Below are positions 33,347 to 42,582 of a DNA stretch of 64,000 nucleotides, one piece after another (positions within the stretch are counted from its first letter, which is position 1; every line of letters begins with the position of its first letter). A model generated the notes under the pieces. The model was not told the origin of the DNA and made no database searches. It was given only the letters and a program-made list of their open reading frames with translations. Origin of the DNA: Nonomuraea solani (GTDB lineage Bacteria; Actinomycetota; Actinomycetes; Streptosporangiales; Streptosporangiaceae); contig NZ_FNVT01000015.1 of assembly GCF_900108335.1 (NCBI RefSeq), positions 124,001-188,000 on the forward strand, read 5' to 3'. The position numbers and the translations under genes were made by a program.

Positions 33347-36300
33347 TCATCGGCTTTCCGAAATTTTCGAGCATCGCAACCGGACCGGGCCGAACAGGCC
33401 GGTGGTGCGCTGGCCGGGGAAGACGAAGTGGGTGGGGCTCGCCTCGTCCATGTAGGGGGCCAGGGTGCCGAGCACGAGGATCTCGATCTCGTTGGCGCCT
33501 TCGTCGAGGTCGACGTCGAAGACGTAAGGAGAGCACACCCGGACGCCGCAGGGCCGCCCGTTGACGCTCACCTCGGCGGTGCCCCTGACGCGCCCCAGGT
33601 CGAGCGCGCCCGGCCCGGCGGGGGCGTCCATCGTGGTCCGATACCGTACGCCGCCGCTGTAACCGGCCAGCCCGCGCTCCTCCCAGTCGCCGAGCCGCAT
33701 CCGCCCCGGCCCGCAGGTGAACCGGACGGGGCCGGTGAAGGCGGCGCCCGCCTGCGCGCCGGGGGTGGTGTCCACCCGGATCTCGGCCTCGCCGTGCGGC
33801 CCGCCGAACTCGGCCCGCACCTCGGCCCGGCCCAGGGCGTTCACCTCGATCCCGGTCGCCCCGGGAGGCACGTCCAGCAGGAACAGCTCGGTACGCGCCC
33901 GCGCCCCCGGCACCGCGAACACGACAGGCACAGCGCCGGGGGTATCGGTCAGCCAGTGCGTCTCCGGGAGGGGGTGCGGGCGCGGCAGGAGCCAGAGGGC
34001 GGCGGGGTCGCCGTGCTGGCGGCGGCGGACGCGCGGGGCCGGTGACCAGTCAGGGCCGGAGACCGCCAGGCCGTCGGTGAGCACCCAGCCGCCGGACTCG
34101 ACGCGTACCGTGTTGGCGCCCTCCCGCAGCAGGTGGGCGACGTCGTAACGGCGCACGCGCGGGATGTCCGCCTCCGCGTACGGGTCGAAGCCGCCCTGCC
34201 GGCCCGCCTCGACGCCGTTGACCAGCACCCGGCAGAACGACGTGGAGGCGACCTGCAGCAGCGCGGGCCCGGGGCCCGGCACGTGCACGACCGTCTCCAG
34301 CGGCGCGCCCGCGATCCACTCCGGCCGGGCCGCGCCGGCGGGGTCGGCCACGAAGCAGACGTACGCCCGCAGGTCGAGCTCCTCGTCCGGCACGAGCACC
34401 AGCTCCAGCAGGTGCTCCCCGGCGGGAATGGGCAGGCGCGACACGGCGGCGTAGCCGTGGTCCTCAAGTGGCACGGACGAACGCGGTTGCTCGGTCCCGT
34501 CGAGCCAGACCGTCTTGGCCGCCCCGGCGCCGATGGCCAGCCAGGCGGGACCGCCGTCAGGGACGGTAACGACCGTGCGGAAGCGCGCCTCCATGCCCGC
34601 CTCGACGCGGCCGAACGCCAGGAACTCCACCGGCACCCGGCCCTTCGGCCCCAGCGTCTCCCGGTGCACCGGATCCTTGTGCAGCCCCCGGGAGGACGAC
34701 CACACCGACGGGGTCCAGGGCCCGGCGCCGGTTCGCTGCTCGCCGCGCGGCCCGAACGTCACGTCCACCGGCACCCCGTCCGGCGTGCGCAGGGTCCGGC
34801 ATTCGACCCCCGCCCCGCCCCCGAAGTCCGACCAGGTGTCGTCCAGGGTGGGCACGAGCTCGACGTCCCACTCGTCCCCGAGATCCACTTCCACGGGGTA
34901 GGCGGGCCGCGAGGCGGGCTCGGCCTCCGTACCGTCGAACACCAGCAGCGCCGCCGGCCCGTCGTCGAACGGGACCACGACCCGCACGGCGTCACCGTCC
35001 CTGGTGTACGGCAGCGCCACCGCCTCACCGCCGGAGAAGGGCCGCAGCAGCAGCGGTGTCCCCGAGACGCCCCGGACGGTGATCGGCATCTCGCGGGCGT
35101 ACCGGGCGGGGTCGAAGTCGATGACCGCGTCCAGCCAGCCCAGGTCCACCCCGCGCTCCTCGGGCCGCCCCACCCCGATGCGGCTGGCCATGGGGAACGC
35201 GGCCGGCAGGAACACCAGCGTCGTCTCCCCGTCCTGCCGCACCAGCGCGGGCACGGGCGCCTCGACCCGCCGCTCCAGGTCGCCCAGCGCCTCCCCCAGC
35301 CGATCGGCCCCGGCCACGAACCGAGCCCCCAGCCGGGCCCCAAGCCGAGCGACGTCCACGGGCACATCCACCGGCACATCCACCGGCCCATCCACCGGCC
35401 AATCCACCGGCCCGTCCACCGGCCCACCGGCCGGGACCTGCTCGGCGCCGACCTCGATCAGCAGGCCGCCGCTCGCGGCGAACTCCGCGAGCCGGTCGGC
35501 CACCTCCTCCTCCAGCACCGTGACGGCCGGCAGCACGATGGCGCGGTACGCCTCCGTGGACACCGTCAGCCGCCCGTCCTTGACGACCGCCCGCCGCACC
35601 GAGTCCTCGTCGATGACGTCCGCGTCCAGGCCGAGCCGGTCCAGCACCCCCGGCTTGGTGGCGAACCAGGCCATGTCGCCCACCAGCTCGCGATAGACCT
35701 CCTGCGCCCGCAGCGCGGCCCGGCCGGCGCCGTCCACCCCCGTCCCGGCCTGCGCGGTGGCCGTCGGAAGCAGGACGGCGACGTCGCAGGCGTGCCGGCC
35801 CAGCGACAGGGCCGCGCACAGCCGGGTGACGGCCTCGGCGAAGACCCGGTGGTGCCGCCAGTACGGCTGACGCCAGTCGGTGGACGGCGGCGCCCACTCC
35901 CACCAGCCGCGTTTGGTCGTGTAGTAGACGGCGTGCGGGTTGTACAGGGTGGCCCCGGCCCGCAGCCACGGCAGCAGCCAGTCGAACGTCTCCTCCAGCG
36001 TCCCGCCCCACCCGCTCGAATGGAACGCCTCGATCCAGGTGCGCGGCCGCCCGTACAGGTGGGCCAGCGAGGAGTGCAGACGCGCGTCGCCGTGGTGGTC
36101 GGAGCCGGGCGCCCCGAACCAGCGGTGGGTCCGCGCGTAGTCGGCGTACAGCCGCACCCCGTCCACCGGATGCCCCGCCCGGGCGGGATCCTGCTGGTCA
36201 CAGCCGTGCACGAGACCGTGCCGGGCGTGCCACTCGGCCAGCGGCCGGAAGAACGCCTCCTCGGCCAGCTCGGCCCGGGTGACCTGGTACGCCCGCCAGT

Positions 36301-36898
36301 CCGGCGAAGGGGAGTCCAGGTCGAACGCCTGCCCGCGACGGGCCAGATGCTCGGCGGCGAACCCGGACGACCAGGTGGGCAGCGTCGGCAGCTCGTCCTG
36401 GAACGACCCGGCGATCACCCGGCCGAACCAGTGCCCGATCCGTCGTTCGAACTCCCCGTGCACCCGGTCCAGCAGCACCGCGCACGCCTCGCGCGAGAGA
36501 TAGTCGAAGCCCCGCGACGTGACCGACCCGTCGGCGGCGAGCCACTGCCCGGCGAACTCGGGCCGTTCCTGCACCAGCCGCGCCTGCAGGTCGGCCCCGG
36601 AGAAGCCGAGCTGGTCGTAGAACCACAGGTGCGCGCCCAGCTCGTACGCGTCCTCGCACACCCCGTCGAGCAGCTCCCACCACGCCTCCGACAGGAACGG
36701 CGGGTCGTCGGCGCCGGCCCCGAACATCGGCCCTGAGGGGGCCAGGTTGAGGATGACGAGATTGTGCACACCCCCGGCGACCAGGCGTTCCATCTGCCAG
36801 CGCAGCCGATCCCGGCGCAGCGGCTCACCGCTCCACCACCAGATCGCCGCGGGGGAGAACGTGCGCGGCGGCTCGCGGAAGACGTCGAAGACGTTCAT
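33347..36898 (-). CDS. GH106-type alpha-L-rhamnosidase-like glycoside hydrolase
   Basis: A 1,183-aa protein without a signal peptide, so it probably acts on imported oligosaccharides. The N-terminus has the GH106-like F-S-P-A-A-I-W-W-W-S-G-E and M-E-R-L-V-A-G-G-V-H pattern, followed by W-F-Y-D-Q-L-G-F, S-F-Q-D-E-L-P and W-I-E-A-F-H-S-S-G-W-G. The C-terminal half is beta-rich, ending with a carbohydrate-binding-type sandwich (Y-R-T-T-M-D-A-P, L-G-R-V-R-G-T-A-E-V-S-V-N-G). A proline/valine/aspartate repeat interrupts the middle. ATG 36898 overlaps the permease stop by four bases, tying it to the ABC importer. Rhamnosidase activity is inferred from family resemblance. Confidence 0.8.
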   Translation of the reverse strand: MNVFDVFREPPRTFSPAAIWWWSGEPLRRDRLRWQMERLVAGGVHNLVILNLAPSGPMFGAGADDPPFLSEAWWELLDGVCEDAYELGAHLWFYDQLGFSGADLQARLVQERPEFAGQWLAADGSVTSRGFDYLSREACAVLLDRVHGEFERRIGHWFGRVIAGSFQDELPTLPTWSSGFAAEHLARRGQAFDLDSPSPDWRAYQVTRAELAEEAFFRPLAEWHARHGLVHGCDQQDPARAGHPVDGVRLYADYARTHRWFGAPGSDHHGDARLHSSLAHLYGRPRTWIEAFHSSGWGGTLEETFDWLLPWLRAGATLYNPHAVYYTTKRGWWEWAPPSTDWRQPYWRHHRVFAEAVTRLCAALSLGRHACDVAVLLPTATAQAGTGVDGAGRAALRAQEVYRELVGDMAWFATKPGVLDRLGLDADVIDEDSVRRAVVKDGRLTVSTEAYRAIVLPAVTVLEEEVADRLAEFAASGGLLIEVGAEQVPAGGPVDGPVDWPVDGPVDVPVDVPVDVARLGARLGARFVAGADRLGEALGDLERRVEAPVPALVRQDGETTLVFLPAAFPMASRIGVGRPEERGVDLGWLDAVIDFDPARYAREMPITVRGVSGTPLLLRPFSGGEAVALPYTRDGDAVRVVVPFDDGPAALLVFDGTEAEPASRPAYPVEVDLGDEWDVELVPTLDDTWSDFGGGAGVECRTLRTPDGVPVDVTFGPRGEQRTGAGPWTPSVWSSSRGLHKDPVHRETLGPKGRVPVEFLAFGRVEAGMEARFRTVVTVPDGGPAWLAIGAGAAKTVWLDGTEQPRSSVPLEDHGYAAVSRLPIPAGEHLLELVLVPDEELDLRAYVCFVADPAGAARPEWIAGAPLETVVHVPGPGPALLQVASTSFCRVLVNGVEAGRQGGFDPYAEADIPRVRRYDVAHLLREGANTVRVESGGWVLTDGLAVSGPDWSPAPRVRRRQHGDPAALWLLPRPHPLPETHWLTDTPGAVPVVFAVPGARARTELFLLDVPPGATGIEVNALGRAEVRAEFGGPHGEAEIRVDTTPGAQAGAAFTGPVRFTCGPGRMRLGDWEERGLAGYSGGVRYRTTMDAPAGPGALDLGRVRGTAEVSVNGRPCGVRVCSPYVFDVDLDEGANEIEILVLGTLAPYMDEASPTHFVFPGQRTTGLFGPVRLRCSKISESR
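35357..35430. repeat. Tandem 12-bp repeats inside the GH106-type gene
   Basis: About six imperfect copies of a 12-bp unit (close to CCACCGGCACAT) encode successive P-V-D-G/W/V units, followed by a doubled R-L-G-A. The tract lies between the catalytic and accessory parts, and its length may vary by slippage in multiples that keep the frame. Confidence 0.7.
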
Positions 36899-37707
36899 CC
36901 CTTGAGCCCGCTGGAGAAGCCCTTGATGACGTACCGCTGCAGCAGCAGGAAGACGACGACGATCGGCAGCGCGCCGAGCACGAGGCCGGCGAAGACGAGG
37001 CCGTGCTGGGAGACGTACTGGCCGACGTAGGCGAACACGCTGACCGGGACGGTCTCGAAGCCGGAGCCGCCGAGGTAGACCAGCGGGGTGAAGAAGTCGT
37101 TCCAGATGAAGACGGCGTTGAGGATCAGCACGGTGCCGGTGATCGGCCGCAGCAGCGGGAAGACCACGCGGGTGAACGCCGTCAGGTGCGAGGCGCCGTC
37201 GATCTGGGCGGCGCTGGCGTACTCGCGGGGCAGCGCCCGGATGAAGCCCGTGTAGAGGAAGACGGTGAACGGGAGCTGGATGCCGGTGTAGAAGAGGATC
37301 ATCCCGGCGTGCGTGCCGATCAGCCCCAGGTCGGTCACCAGCTCGTACAGCGGGATCATGCCGAGCTGGAAGGGCAGCACGATGCCGAGCAGGAACAGGA
37401 CGTACAGGCCGTAACCGAGACGGGTCCGCACGCGGGCCAGGAAGTACGCGGCGAAGGAGCCGAGCGCGACGAGCGCCACCAGGCTGACCACGGTGATCAC
37501 GGTGCTGTTGACCAGCGACGGGCCGAGCGCGGCCGCCGACCAGGCGCTGGCGAAGTTGCCGAGCGTGGGCGGGTCGGGCAGCGCCAGCGGCGACGACGAG
37601 ATCTGCGCCGGGTCCTTCAGCGACAGAGAGATCAGCGTGTAGACGGGGAACATGAACGCCACCGCCGCCGCGATCATGACGATCTCAAGCCAGAACGTCC
37701 TTTTCAC
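36895..37707 (-). CDS. Carbohydrate ABC transporter permease (MalG type)
   Basis: A 270-aa CUT1-family permease with six hydrophobic segments and the EAA loop Y-A-S-A-A-Q-I-D-G-A-S-H-L-T-A-F-T-R-V-V-F-P. The Q-R-Y-V-I-K-G-F-S-S-G-L-K-G end is typical of MalG-like subunits. It starts at GTG 37707, overlapping the stop of the preceding permease (GTGA), and its stop overlaps the start of the GH106-type gene. The importer probably feeds rhamnose- or fucose-containing oligosaccharides to the downstream hydrolases. Confidence 0.93.
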   Translation of the reverse strand: MKRTFWLEIVMIAAAVAFMFPVYTLISLSLKDPAQISSSPLALPDPPTLGNFASAWSAAALGPSLVNSTVITVVSLVALVALGSFAAYFLARVRTRLGYGLYVLFLLGIVLPFQLGMIPLYELVTDLGLIGTHAGMILFYTGIQLPFTVFLYTGFIRALPREYASAAQIDGASHLTAFTRVVFPLLRPITGTVLILNAVFIWNDFFTPLVYLGGSGFETVPVSVFAYVGQYVSQHGLVFAGLVLGALPIVVVFLLLQRYVIKGFSSGLKG

Positions 37708-38618
37708 GCGGTCACCTCCCGTCCGCGCAGGTAGTACACCTGGATGAGCGACACCGCGGCCACGAACAGCGCCAGCACCAGCGCGATGGCGGTGCTGTAG
37801 CCGAACTTGCCGAACACGAACGCCTGCTTGTAGAGCACGGTCGACAGGGTCTCGGTGGCGTAGCCGGGGCCGCCGTTGGTGGCGGCGAAGATCTGGTCGA
37901 AGAGCTTGAGCCCGCCGATCGTGGAGAGCATCAGGTTGATCGTCACGGCGGGGGCGAGCAGTGGCCAGGTGACGTAGCGGAAGCGCTGCCAGGTGCCCGC
38001 CCCATCGATCATCGCGGCCTCGTGCAGCTCGCGCGGCACGCCCTCCAGGCCGGCCAGGAAGATGACCATGCTGTAGCCGGCGTACTGCCACACCACCATG
38101 CCGGCGATCGACCACAGCGCGACCGACGGGTCGCCGAGCCAGTCCACCTCCAGGCCGAGCAGCCCGTTCAGGCCGGCCGCCGGGTCGGGGTTGTAGATGT
38201 ACTTCCACAGGAAGGCCACCATGACGGGGCTGACGACGACGGGCGCGAAGAAGACGACGCGCAGCAGCGCGCGGCTCTTCAGCTTGGCGTGCACGCCGAG
38301 CGCCAGCAGCAGGCCGACGCCGTTCTGGACGACCACGATGGCCACGGTGAGCAGCAACGTGTTGCCGATCGAGCCCATGGCCTGCTCGTCGTCCAGCAGG
38401 GTGCGGAAGTTCGCCAGGCCGACGAAGGACATGTCGCGGCCGATGCCGCTCCAGTCGGTGAAGGCGTAGACGACGCCGGAGATGGCCGGGTACAGCACGA
38501 TCAGCGCGTACACGGCCAGGGCGGGCGCGGCGAACAGCCAGGACGGCGCGGCGGCGTCGAAGCGCCGCCGCCGCGCGGCGTGGGCGGGCCGGCTCCGCCC
38601 TGCGGTCACGGGGGTCAC
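37704..38618 (-). CDS. Carbohydrate ABC transporter permease (MalF type)
   Basis: A 304-aa permease with a basic, Arg-rich N-terminus, first helix WLFAAPALAVYALIVLYPAI, five further helices and the EAA loop H-E-A-A-M-I-D-G-A-G-T-W-Q-R-F-R-Y-V-T-W-P-L-L. It overlaps both neighbours by four bases. As with the first transporter in the window, no ATPase is encoded, so it presumably relies on a shared MsiK-type ATPase. Confidence 0.93.
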   Translation of the reverse strand: MTPVTAGRSRPAHAARRRRFDAAAPSWLFAAPALAVYALIVLYPAISGVVYAFTDWSGIGRDMSFVGLANFRTLLDDEQAMGSIGNTLLLTVAIVVVQNGVGLLLALGVHAKLKSRALLRVVFFAPVVVSPVMVAFLWKYIYNPDPAAGLNGLLGLEVDWLGDPSVALWSIAGMVVWQYAGYSMVIFLAGLEGVPRELHEAAMIDGAGTWQRFRYVTWPLLAPAVTINLMLSTIGGLKLFDQIFAATNGGPGYATETLSTVLYKQAFVFGKFGYSTAIALVLALFVAAVSLIQVYYLRGREVTA

Positions 38619-39916
38619 TTCCGGTACGCCTCGTCCATCTTCTTCAGCGCCTCGTCGATCGTGGAGTCACCGGCCAGCAACTCCTGGACGACCGCGAAGT
38701 GCACCGGCTGGACCTCGGCGTTCGGCCAGCGCTGGTCCATGAACGGCACGGCGCGGTCCTTGGTGAACGGCAGGAACGACTGGACGGCGGGGTCGATGGT
38801 GGAGCTCGCGTCCTGGGTGAGCGGGATGGCGGCGATGGCCTTGGCCCAGGCGTTGATGTTCTCCTGCTTGCCGAGGTAGTCGATGAACGCCTTGGCCTCC
38901 TCGGCGTTGCGGCCCTTGGCGTTGGCCCCGAGCCCGACGACGACGCCGGCGGGGATCCACACCTGGTTCGCGTCGTCGGCGCCCGGCAGCGGGAACATCG
39001 ACAGGTCGTCGGGCGAGGAGGCGGCCTTGCGGAAGTCGGGCAGGACGGCCGAGACCTGGATGGCCATGGCCGCCTTGCCGGTGGCCACCATGGAGGTCTG
39101 CTGCTCGAACGTGGTGCCGTTCGGCTTGTCGTTGAAGAAGCCGCGCTTCTGCAGCTCCAGGTACATCTCCATGGCCTGCCGCCAGCCCGAGTCGGCGAAG
39201 CTGGCCTGCCCGGCGAGCTGCTTGTCGTCGAACGTCGGGTCCTTGGCGTAGACGGTGGAGGGCACCAGCGCGTACGTGATCAACTGGGTGACCCACGGCG
39301 TCTGCGCGCCCAGCGCGATCGGCACCACGCCGACCTTCTTGAGCTTGTCGCACACGGCCAGGAACTCGGTCCACGTCGTCGGCGGCGCGTCGATCCCGGC
39401 CTTGGCGAAGGCCTTCTTGTTGTAGACCGCGCCGATCACCGACGACCCGGCCGAGTAGATGTAGGTCTTGCCTTCGAGCTGGAAGGCGGGCTTGAACCCG
39501 GCGGGGATGGTCTGCGTCCACGTCTGCGCGGACAGGTCGGCCAGCAGCCCGGCCCCGGCGATCTGGGACATCGACATCGCGCTGCCGTTGCCGGGATAGA
39601 CCACGTGCAGGTCGGGGGCGTTGCCGGCGCCTAGCTGGGTGCGCACCGAGGTCTGTACCTGGTCGGTGGGCGCGTAGGAGGGCGTGATGCGGACGGCCGG
39701 CTTGACCTTCGCGTAGGCGGCGGCCAGCTCGTCCATCGGCGTCTTCTGGTCGGCCACGCCGATGAACTTGAGCTCGGTCGTGGCGGCCCCACCGGTGGTC
39801 GCGGTGGTCTCGGGCCTGGTGGAACAGGCCGTGGCGAGCGTGGCCGCGGCCAGACCGCCCATCATGCGCAGGAACTGGCCGCGGCTGACCCTGGCGCCGT
39901 GCAGCAGGTCGGTCAT
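38615..39916 (-). CDS. Sugar ABC transporter substrate-binding lipoprotein
   Basis: A 433-aa family 1 solute-binding protein. The signal region V-S-R-G-Q-F-L-R-M-M-G-G-L-A-A-A-T-L-A-T-A-C resembles a Tat-type n-region with only one Arg of the usual pair, ending in lipobox L-A-T-A-C. Later blocks such as F-Q-L-E-G-K-T-Y, A-V-Y-N-K-K-A-F-A-K-A-G-I and W-I-P-A-G-V-V-V-G-L are usual for sugar binders. First gene of an operon with two permeases, the GH106-type hydrolase and the GH95 gene. A 42-bp palindrome lies between it and the divergent DeoR gene. Confidence 0.93.
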   Translation of the reverse strand: MTDLLHGARVSRGQFLRMMGGLAAATLATACSTRPETTATTGGAATTELKFIGVADQKTPMDELAAAYAKVKPAVRITPSYAPTDQVQTSVRTQLGAGNAPDLHVVYPGNGSAMSMSQIAGAGLLADLSAQTWTQTIPAGFKPAFQLEGKTYIYSAGSSVIGAVYNKKAFAKAGIDAPPTTWTEFLAVCDKLKKVGVVPIALGAQTPWVTQLITYALVPSTVYAKDPTFDDKQLAGQASFADSGWRQAMEMYLELQKRGFFNDKPNGTTFEQQTSMVATGKAAMAIQVSAVLPDFRKAASSPDDLSMFPLPGADDANQVWIPAGVVVGLGANAKGRNAEEAKAFIDYLGKQENINAWAKAIAAIPLTQDASSTIDPAVQSFLPFTKDRAVPFMDQRWPNAEVQPVHFAVVQELLAGDSTIDEALKKMDEAYRK

Positions 39917-39973
39917 GTCGCTGTCTCCTCGGTCGTGCGGAAAGCTGAAGATCCCCGAGAGCTGGATGCGAAC

Positions 39974-40015
39974 GTTTTAATATCTTGTTAAGTTCACAAA
40001 CAATCATGTTAAAAC
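39974..40015. promoter_or_regulatory. 42-bp palindromic DeoR operator region
   Basis: An extended palindrome with outer arms GTTTTAA (39974-39980) and TTAAAAC (40009-40015) and inner arms TTGTT and AACAA, in a markedly AT-rich patch of an otherwise GC-rich region. It lies between the divergent binding-protein and DeoR genes. Its 12-base segment ATCTTGTTAAGT (39982-39993) recurs exactly at 40932-40943 in front of the PhoD-type operon. Confidence 0.68.
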
Positions 40016-40097
40016 TGGCGGTGGGGGGAGAGTACGAGTCGCCCCAGCGGGGTGTCAAGGGTAGGATGCGCAGCCGTCCGACAGGGTCGGAGACAGG

Positions 40098-40904
40098 GTG
40101 GAAACGGTGGACACACAGGTGAATGCGCGTCAGCACACCTCCAGCAGGTCAGCGCGATGGCAGGGCATGGCCGAGCACATCGTGCGCCGGGGTTCCGCCT
40201 CCGTCACGGAGCTCGCGGAGAGCTTCGGCGTGAGTCTGATGACCGTCCACCGCGACCTCGACGAGCTCGAACGCCAGGGCATGGTGCGCAAGGTCAGAGG
40301 CGGTGCGACCGCCCAGGCCAGCAACGTGTGGGAGAGCAACATCGCCTACCGGCTCAAGGCGCACACGGCCGAGAAGGACGCCATCGCCCGGGTGGTGGCG
40401 GGGCTGATCGAGCCGGGCAGCTCGCTGATGCTCGACGACTCCACGACGGCGCTGGCCGTGGCCCGCCACCTCGACGAACTCGCCCCGCTGACCGTCGTGA
40501 CGAACTTCCTGGAGGCGATCAGGCTGCTGGCCGGCCGGTCCGACATCCGGCTCATCGCGCTGGGCGGCGAATATCACGCCACGCATGATTCGTTTCTCGG
40601 GCTCGGCTGCGTCGACGCGGTCGAGGCGGTGAGCACCGATGTCGTCGTGGTCTCCACCTCGGCCATCTCCGAGCAGTACGCCTACCACCAGGAGCAGGAG
40701 ATCGTGCTGGTCAAGCGGGCGATGCTGCGCTCGGCGGCGCGCCGCGTGCTGGCCGTGGACGGCTCCAAGCTGGCCCGCGTGGCACTCCACCGGGTCGCGC
40801 CGCTCGACGACTTCGACGTCGTGGTGGTCGACTCGGGGGCCCCGGCCGAGCTGCTGCAGCGGCTGCGCGACCACCATGCGAACGTTCAGGTGGCACAAAT
40901 GTAA
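40098..40904 (+). CDS. DeoR/GlpR-family transcriptional regulator
   Basis: A 268-aa DeoR repressor. GTG 40098 has GGAG upstream. The helix-turn-helix is S-V-T-E-L-A-E-S-F-G-V-S-L-M-T-V-H-R-D-L-D-E-L-E, followed by K-V-R-G-G-A-T. The C-terminal sensor domain of the ISOCOT fold has S-L-M-L-D-D-S-T-T-A-L-A-V, V-V-T-N, I-A-L-G-G-E-Y and A-V-D-G-S-K. DeoR proteins bind phosphorylated sugars. It is flanked by the sugar ABC operon and the PhoD-isomerase operon, and shared 12-bp elements suggest it controls both. A small inverted repeat (TAACGC, 6 bp, GCGTTA at 40902-40919) at its stop may end its transcript. Confidence 0.92.
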   Translation: METVDTQVNARQHTSSRSARWQGMAEHIVRRGSASVTELAESFGVSLMTVHRDLDELERQGMVRKVRGGATAQASNVWESNIAYRLKAHTAEKDAIARVVAGLIEPGSSLMLDDSTTALAVARHLDELAPLTVVTNFLEAIRLLAGRSDIRLIALGGEYHATHDSFLGLGCVDAVEAVSTDVVVVSTSAISEQYAYHQEQEIVLVKRAMLRSAARRVLAVDGSKLARVALHRVAPLDDFDVVVVDSGAPAELLQRLRDHHANVQVAQM

Positions 40905-40931
40905 CGCGATCCTGCGTTATTTGTAACTTGC

Positions 40932-40943
40932 ATCTTGTTAAGT
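40932..40943 (+). promoter_or_regulatory. Second copy of the DeoR-box segment, upstream of the PhoD-type operon
   Basis: ATCTTGTTAAGT here is identical to part of the 42-bp palindrome at 39974-40015 and lies 54 bp before the next start codon. It probably places the PhoD-discoidin-isomerase operon under the same DeoR protein. Confidence 0.5.
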
Positions 40944-40997
40944 GCTCGGCTGCTTGCTACAAAGTGAGGGCTTTCGCCCCCCAGCTTAGGAAGCAGC

Positions 40998-42569
40998 ATG
41001 CATCCCTCCCGCCGAGGCTTCCTCGGGATAGGCAGCGCGGCCTTCGCCCTGGCCTTCACCACGAACCTGGCCGATCCGCGAACCGCCCAGGCGCGGGCCG
41101 CGGTCAAGGCCGACTACCCGTTCCGGCTCGGTGTCGCCTCCGGCGATCCGCTGCCCGACCGGGTGATCCTCTGGACCCGCCTGGCGCCCAGGCCGCTGGA
41201 GCCGCTCGGCGGGCTGCCGTACAACAGGATCCAGGTCGACTGGGAGATCGCCGAGGACGAGGCGTTCACCCGCCGCGTCCGCCACGGCTCCGCCTGGGCC
41301 ACCCCCGAGTACGGACACTCGGTGCACGTGGACGCCAAGGGCCTGCGGCCCGGCCGCGAGTACTTCTACCGGTTCCGCGCCGGCGGCGAGCTCAGCCCCG
41401 TCGGCCGGACCAAGACCGCGCCCGCGCCGCGCAGCAGCCCCGACGCGCTGCGCCTGGCGTTCGCCTCGTGCGCCTCGTGGCAGGACGGCTACTACACCGC
41501 CTACCGCCACCTCGCCGACGAGAACCCCGACGTGGTCTTCCACCTGGGCGACTACATCTACGAGTACGGCATCGTGCCATCCGGCGGCACCCGCAACACC
41601 CCGGTGCCCGAGCAGTTCCGGGTGCAGTGCGACACCCTCGACCGCTTCCGCGTCCAGTACGGCCTCTACAAGAGCGACCCCGACCTCCAGGCCGCCCACC
41701 ACCGCGCGCCGTGGATCGTCACCTGGGACGACCACGAGGTGCTCGACAACTGGGCGGGCCGCTACGGCCCCGGCGGCGAGGTGACCGAGCAGGACTACCT
41801 GGTGATCCGGGCCAACGCCTTCCGCGCCTTCTGGGAGAACATGCCCGTCCGCGTGCCTGAGGTGCGGGGCCCGGACGCCCGCATCTACCGCCGGTTCACC
41901 TTCGGCGACCTGGCCGAGTTCAACGTGCTCGACACCCGGCAGTACCGCGACGACCAGGTGTGCGGCGACGGCCAGCAGGTGGACTGCGCCGAGCGGCTCG
42001 ACCCGGCCCGGCAGATGATCGGCGCCGAGCAGGAGCGGTGGCTGCTCGACGGCCTCGGCGCCTCCCGCGCGAAGTGGAACGTGCTGGCCCAGCAGGTCGC
42101 CATGATGCAGCTCGACTACGACGCCGGACCGGCGCAGCGGCTCAGCATGGACCTGTGGGACGGCTACCGGGCCGCCAAGGACCGCCTGTTCACCGGCATG
42201 GCCGAGCGCCAGGTCAGCAACCCGGTGGTGCTGACCGGCGACATCCACTACAACCTGGCCGGCGAGCTGCGGGCCGACTTCGACGACGCCACCACGCCGC
42301 CCATCGGCGTAGAGTTCGTGTGCACCTCGGTCAGCAGCGGCGGCAACGGCAACGCCTCGACGGGCGTGCCGCCGGGCGGCTCCGACCCGGTCAACCCGCA
42401 TCTGCGCTTCTCCAGCTACCAGCGCGGCTACGTCTCCTGCGAGGTCACGCGCGGCCAGTGGCGCTCGGACTTCAAGGTCGTCCCGTACGTGGACCGCCCC
42501 GGCGCCCCCGTCTCCACCCGCGCCAGCCTGCTCACCCTCGACGGCGCCCCCGGGCTGCACGCCCTCTAG
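40998..42569 (+). CDS. PhoD-type alkaline phosphatase/phosphodiesterase, Tat-secreted
   Basis: A 523-aa PhoD family enzyme. The N-terminus M-H-P-S-R-R-G-F-L-G-I-G-S-A-A-F-A-L is a Tat signal with the twin Arg and a cleavage region near A-Q-A-R-A. The PhoD N-domain (FRLGVASGDPLPDRVILWTR) is followed by the metallophosphatase core: A-S-C-A-S-W-Q, F-H-L-G-D-Y-I-Y-E-Y, T-W-D-D-H-E-V-L-D-N, and V-L-T-G-D-I-H-Y-N. These supply the metal-binding Asp and His residues. Such enzymes release phosphate from phosphodiesters, including teichoic acids. AGGAAGC precedes the ATG. First of three tightly spaced genes behind a DeoR-box segment. Confidence 0.93.
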   Translation: MHPSRRGFLGIGSAAFALAFTTNLADPRTAQARAAVKADYPFRLGVASGDPLPDRVILWTRLAPRPLEPLGGLPYNRIQVDWEIAEDEAFTRRVRHGSAWATPEYGHSVHVDAKGLRPGREYFYRFRAGGELSPVGRTKTAPAPRSSPDALRLAFASCASWQDGYYTAYRHLADENPDVVFHLGDYIYEYGIVPSGGTRNTPVPEQFRVQCDTLDRFRVQYGLYKSDPDLQAAHHRAPWIVTWDDHEVLDNWAGRYGPGGEVTEQDYLVIRANAFRAFWENMPVRVPEVRGPDARIYRRFTFGDLAEFNVLDTRQYRDDQVCGDGQQVDCAERLDPARQMIGAEQERWLLDGLGASRAKWNVLAQQVAMMQLDYDAGPAQRLSMDLWDGYRAAKDRLFTGMAERQVSNPVVLTGDIHYNLAGELRADFDDATTPPIGVEFVCTSVSSGGNGNASTGVPPGGSDPVNPHLRFSSYQRGYVSCEVTRGQWRSDFKVVPYVDRPGAPVSTRASLLTLDGAPGLHAL

Positions 42570-42582
42570 GAAGGAACGGATC

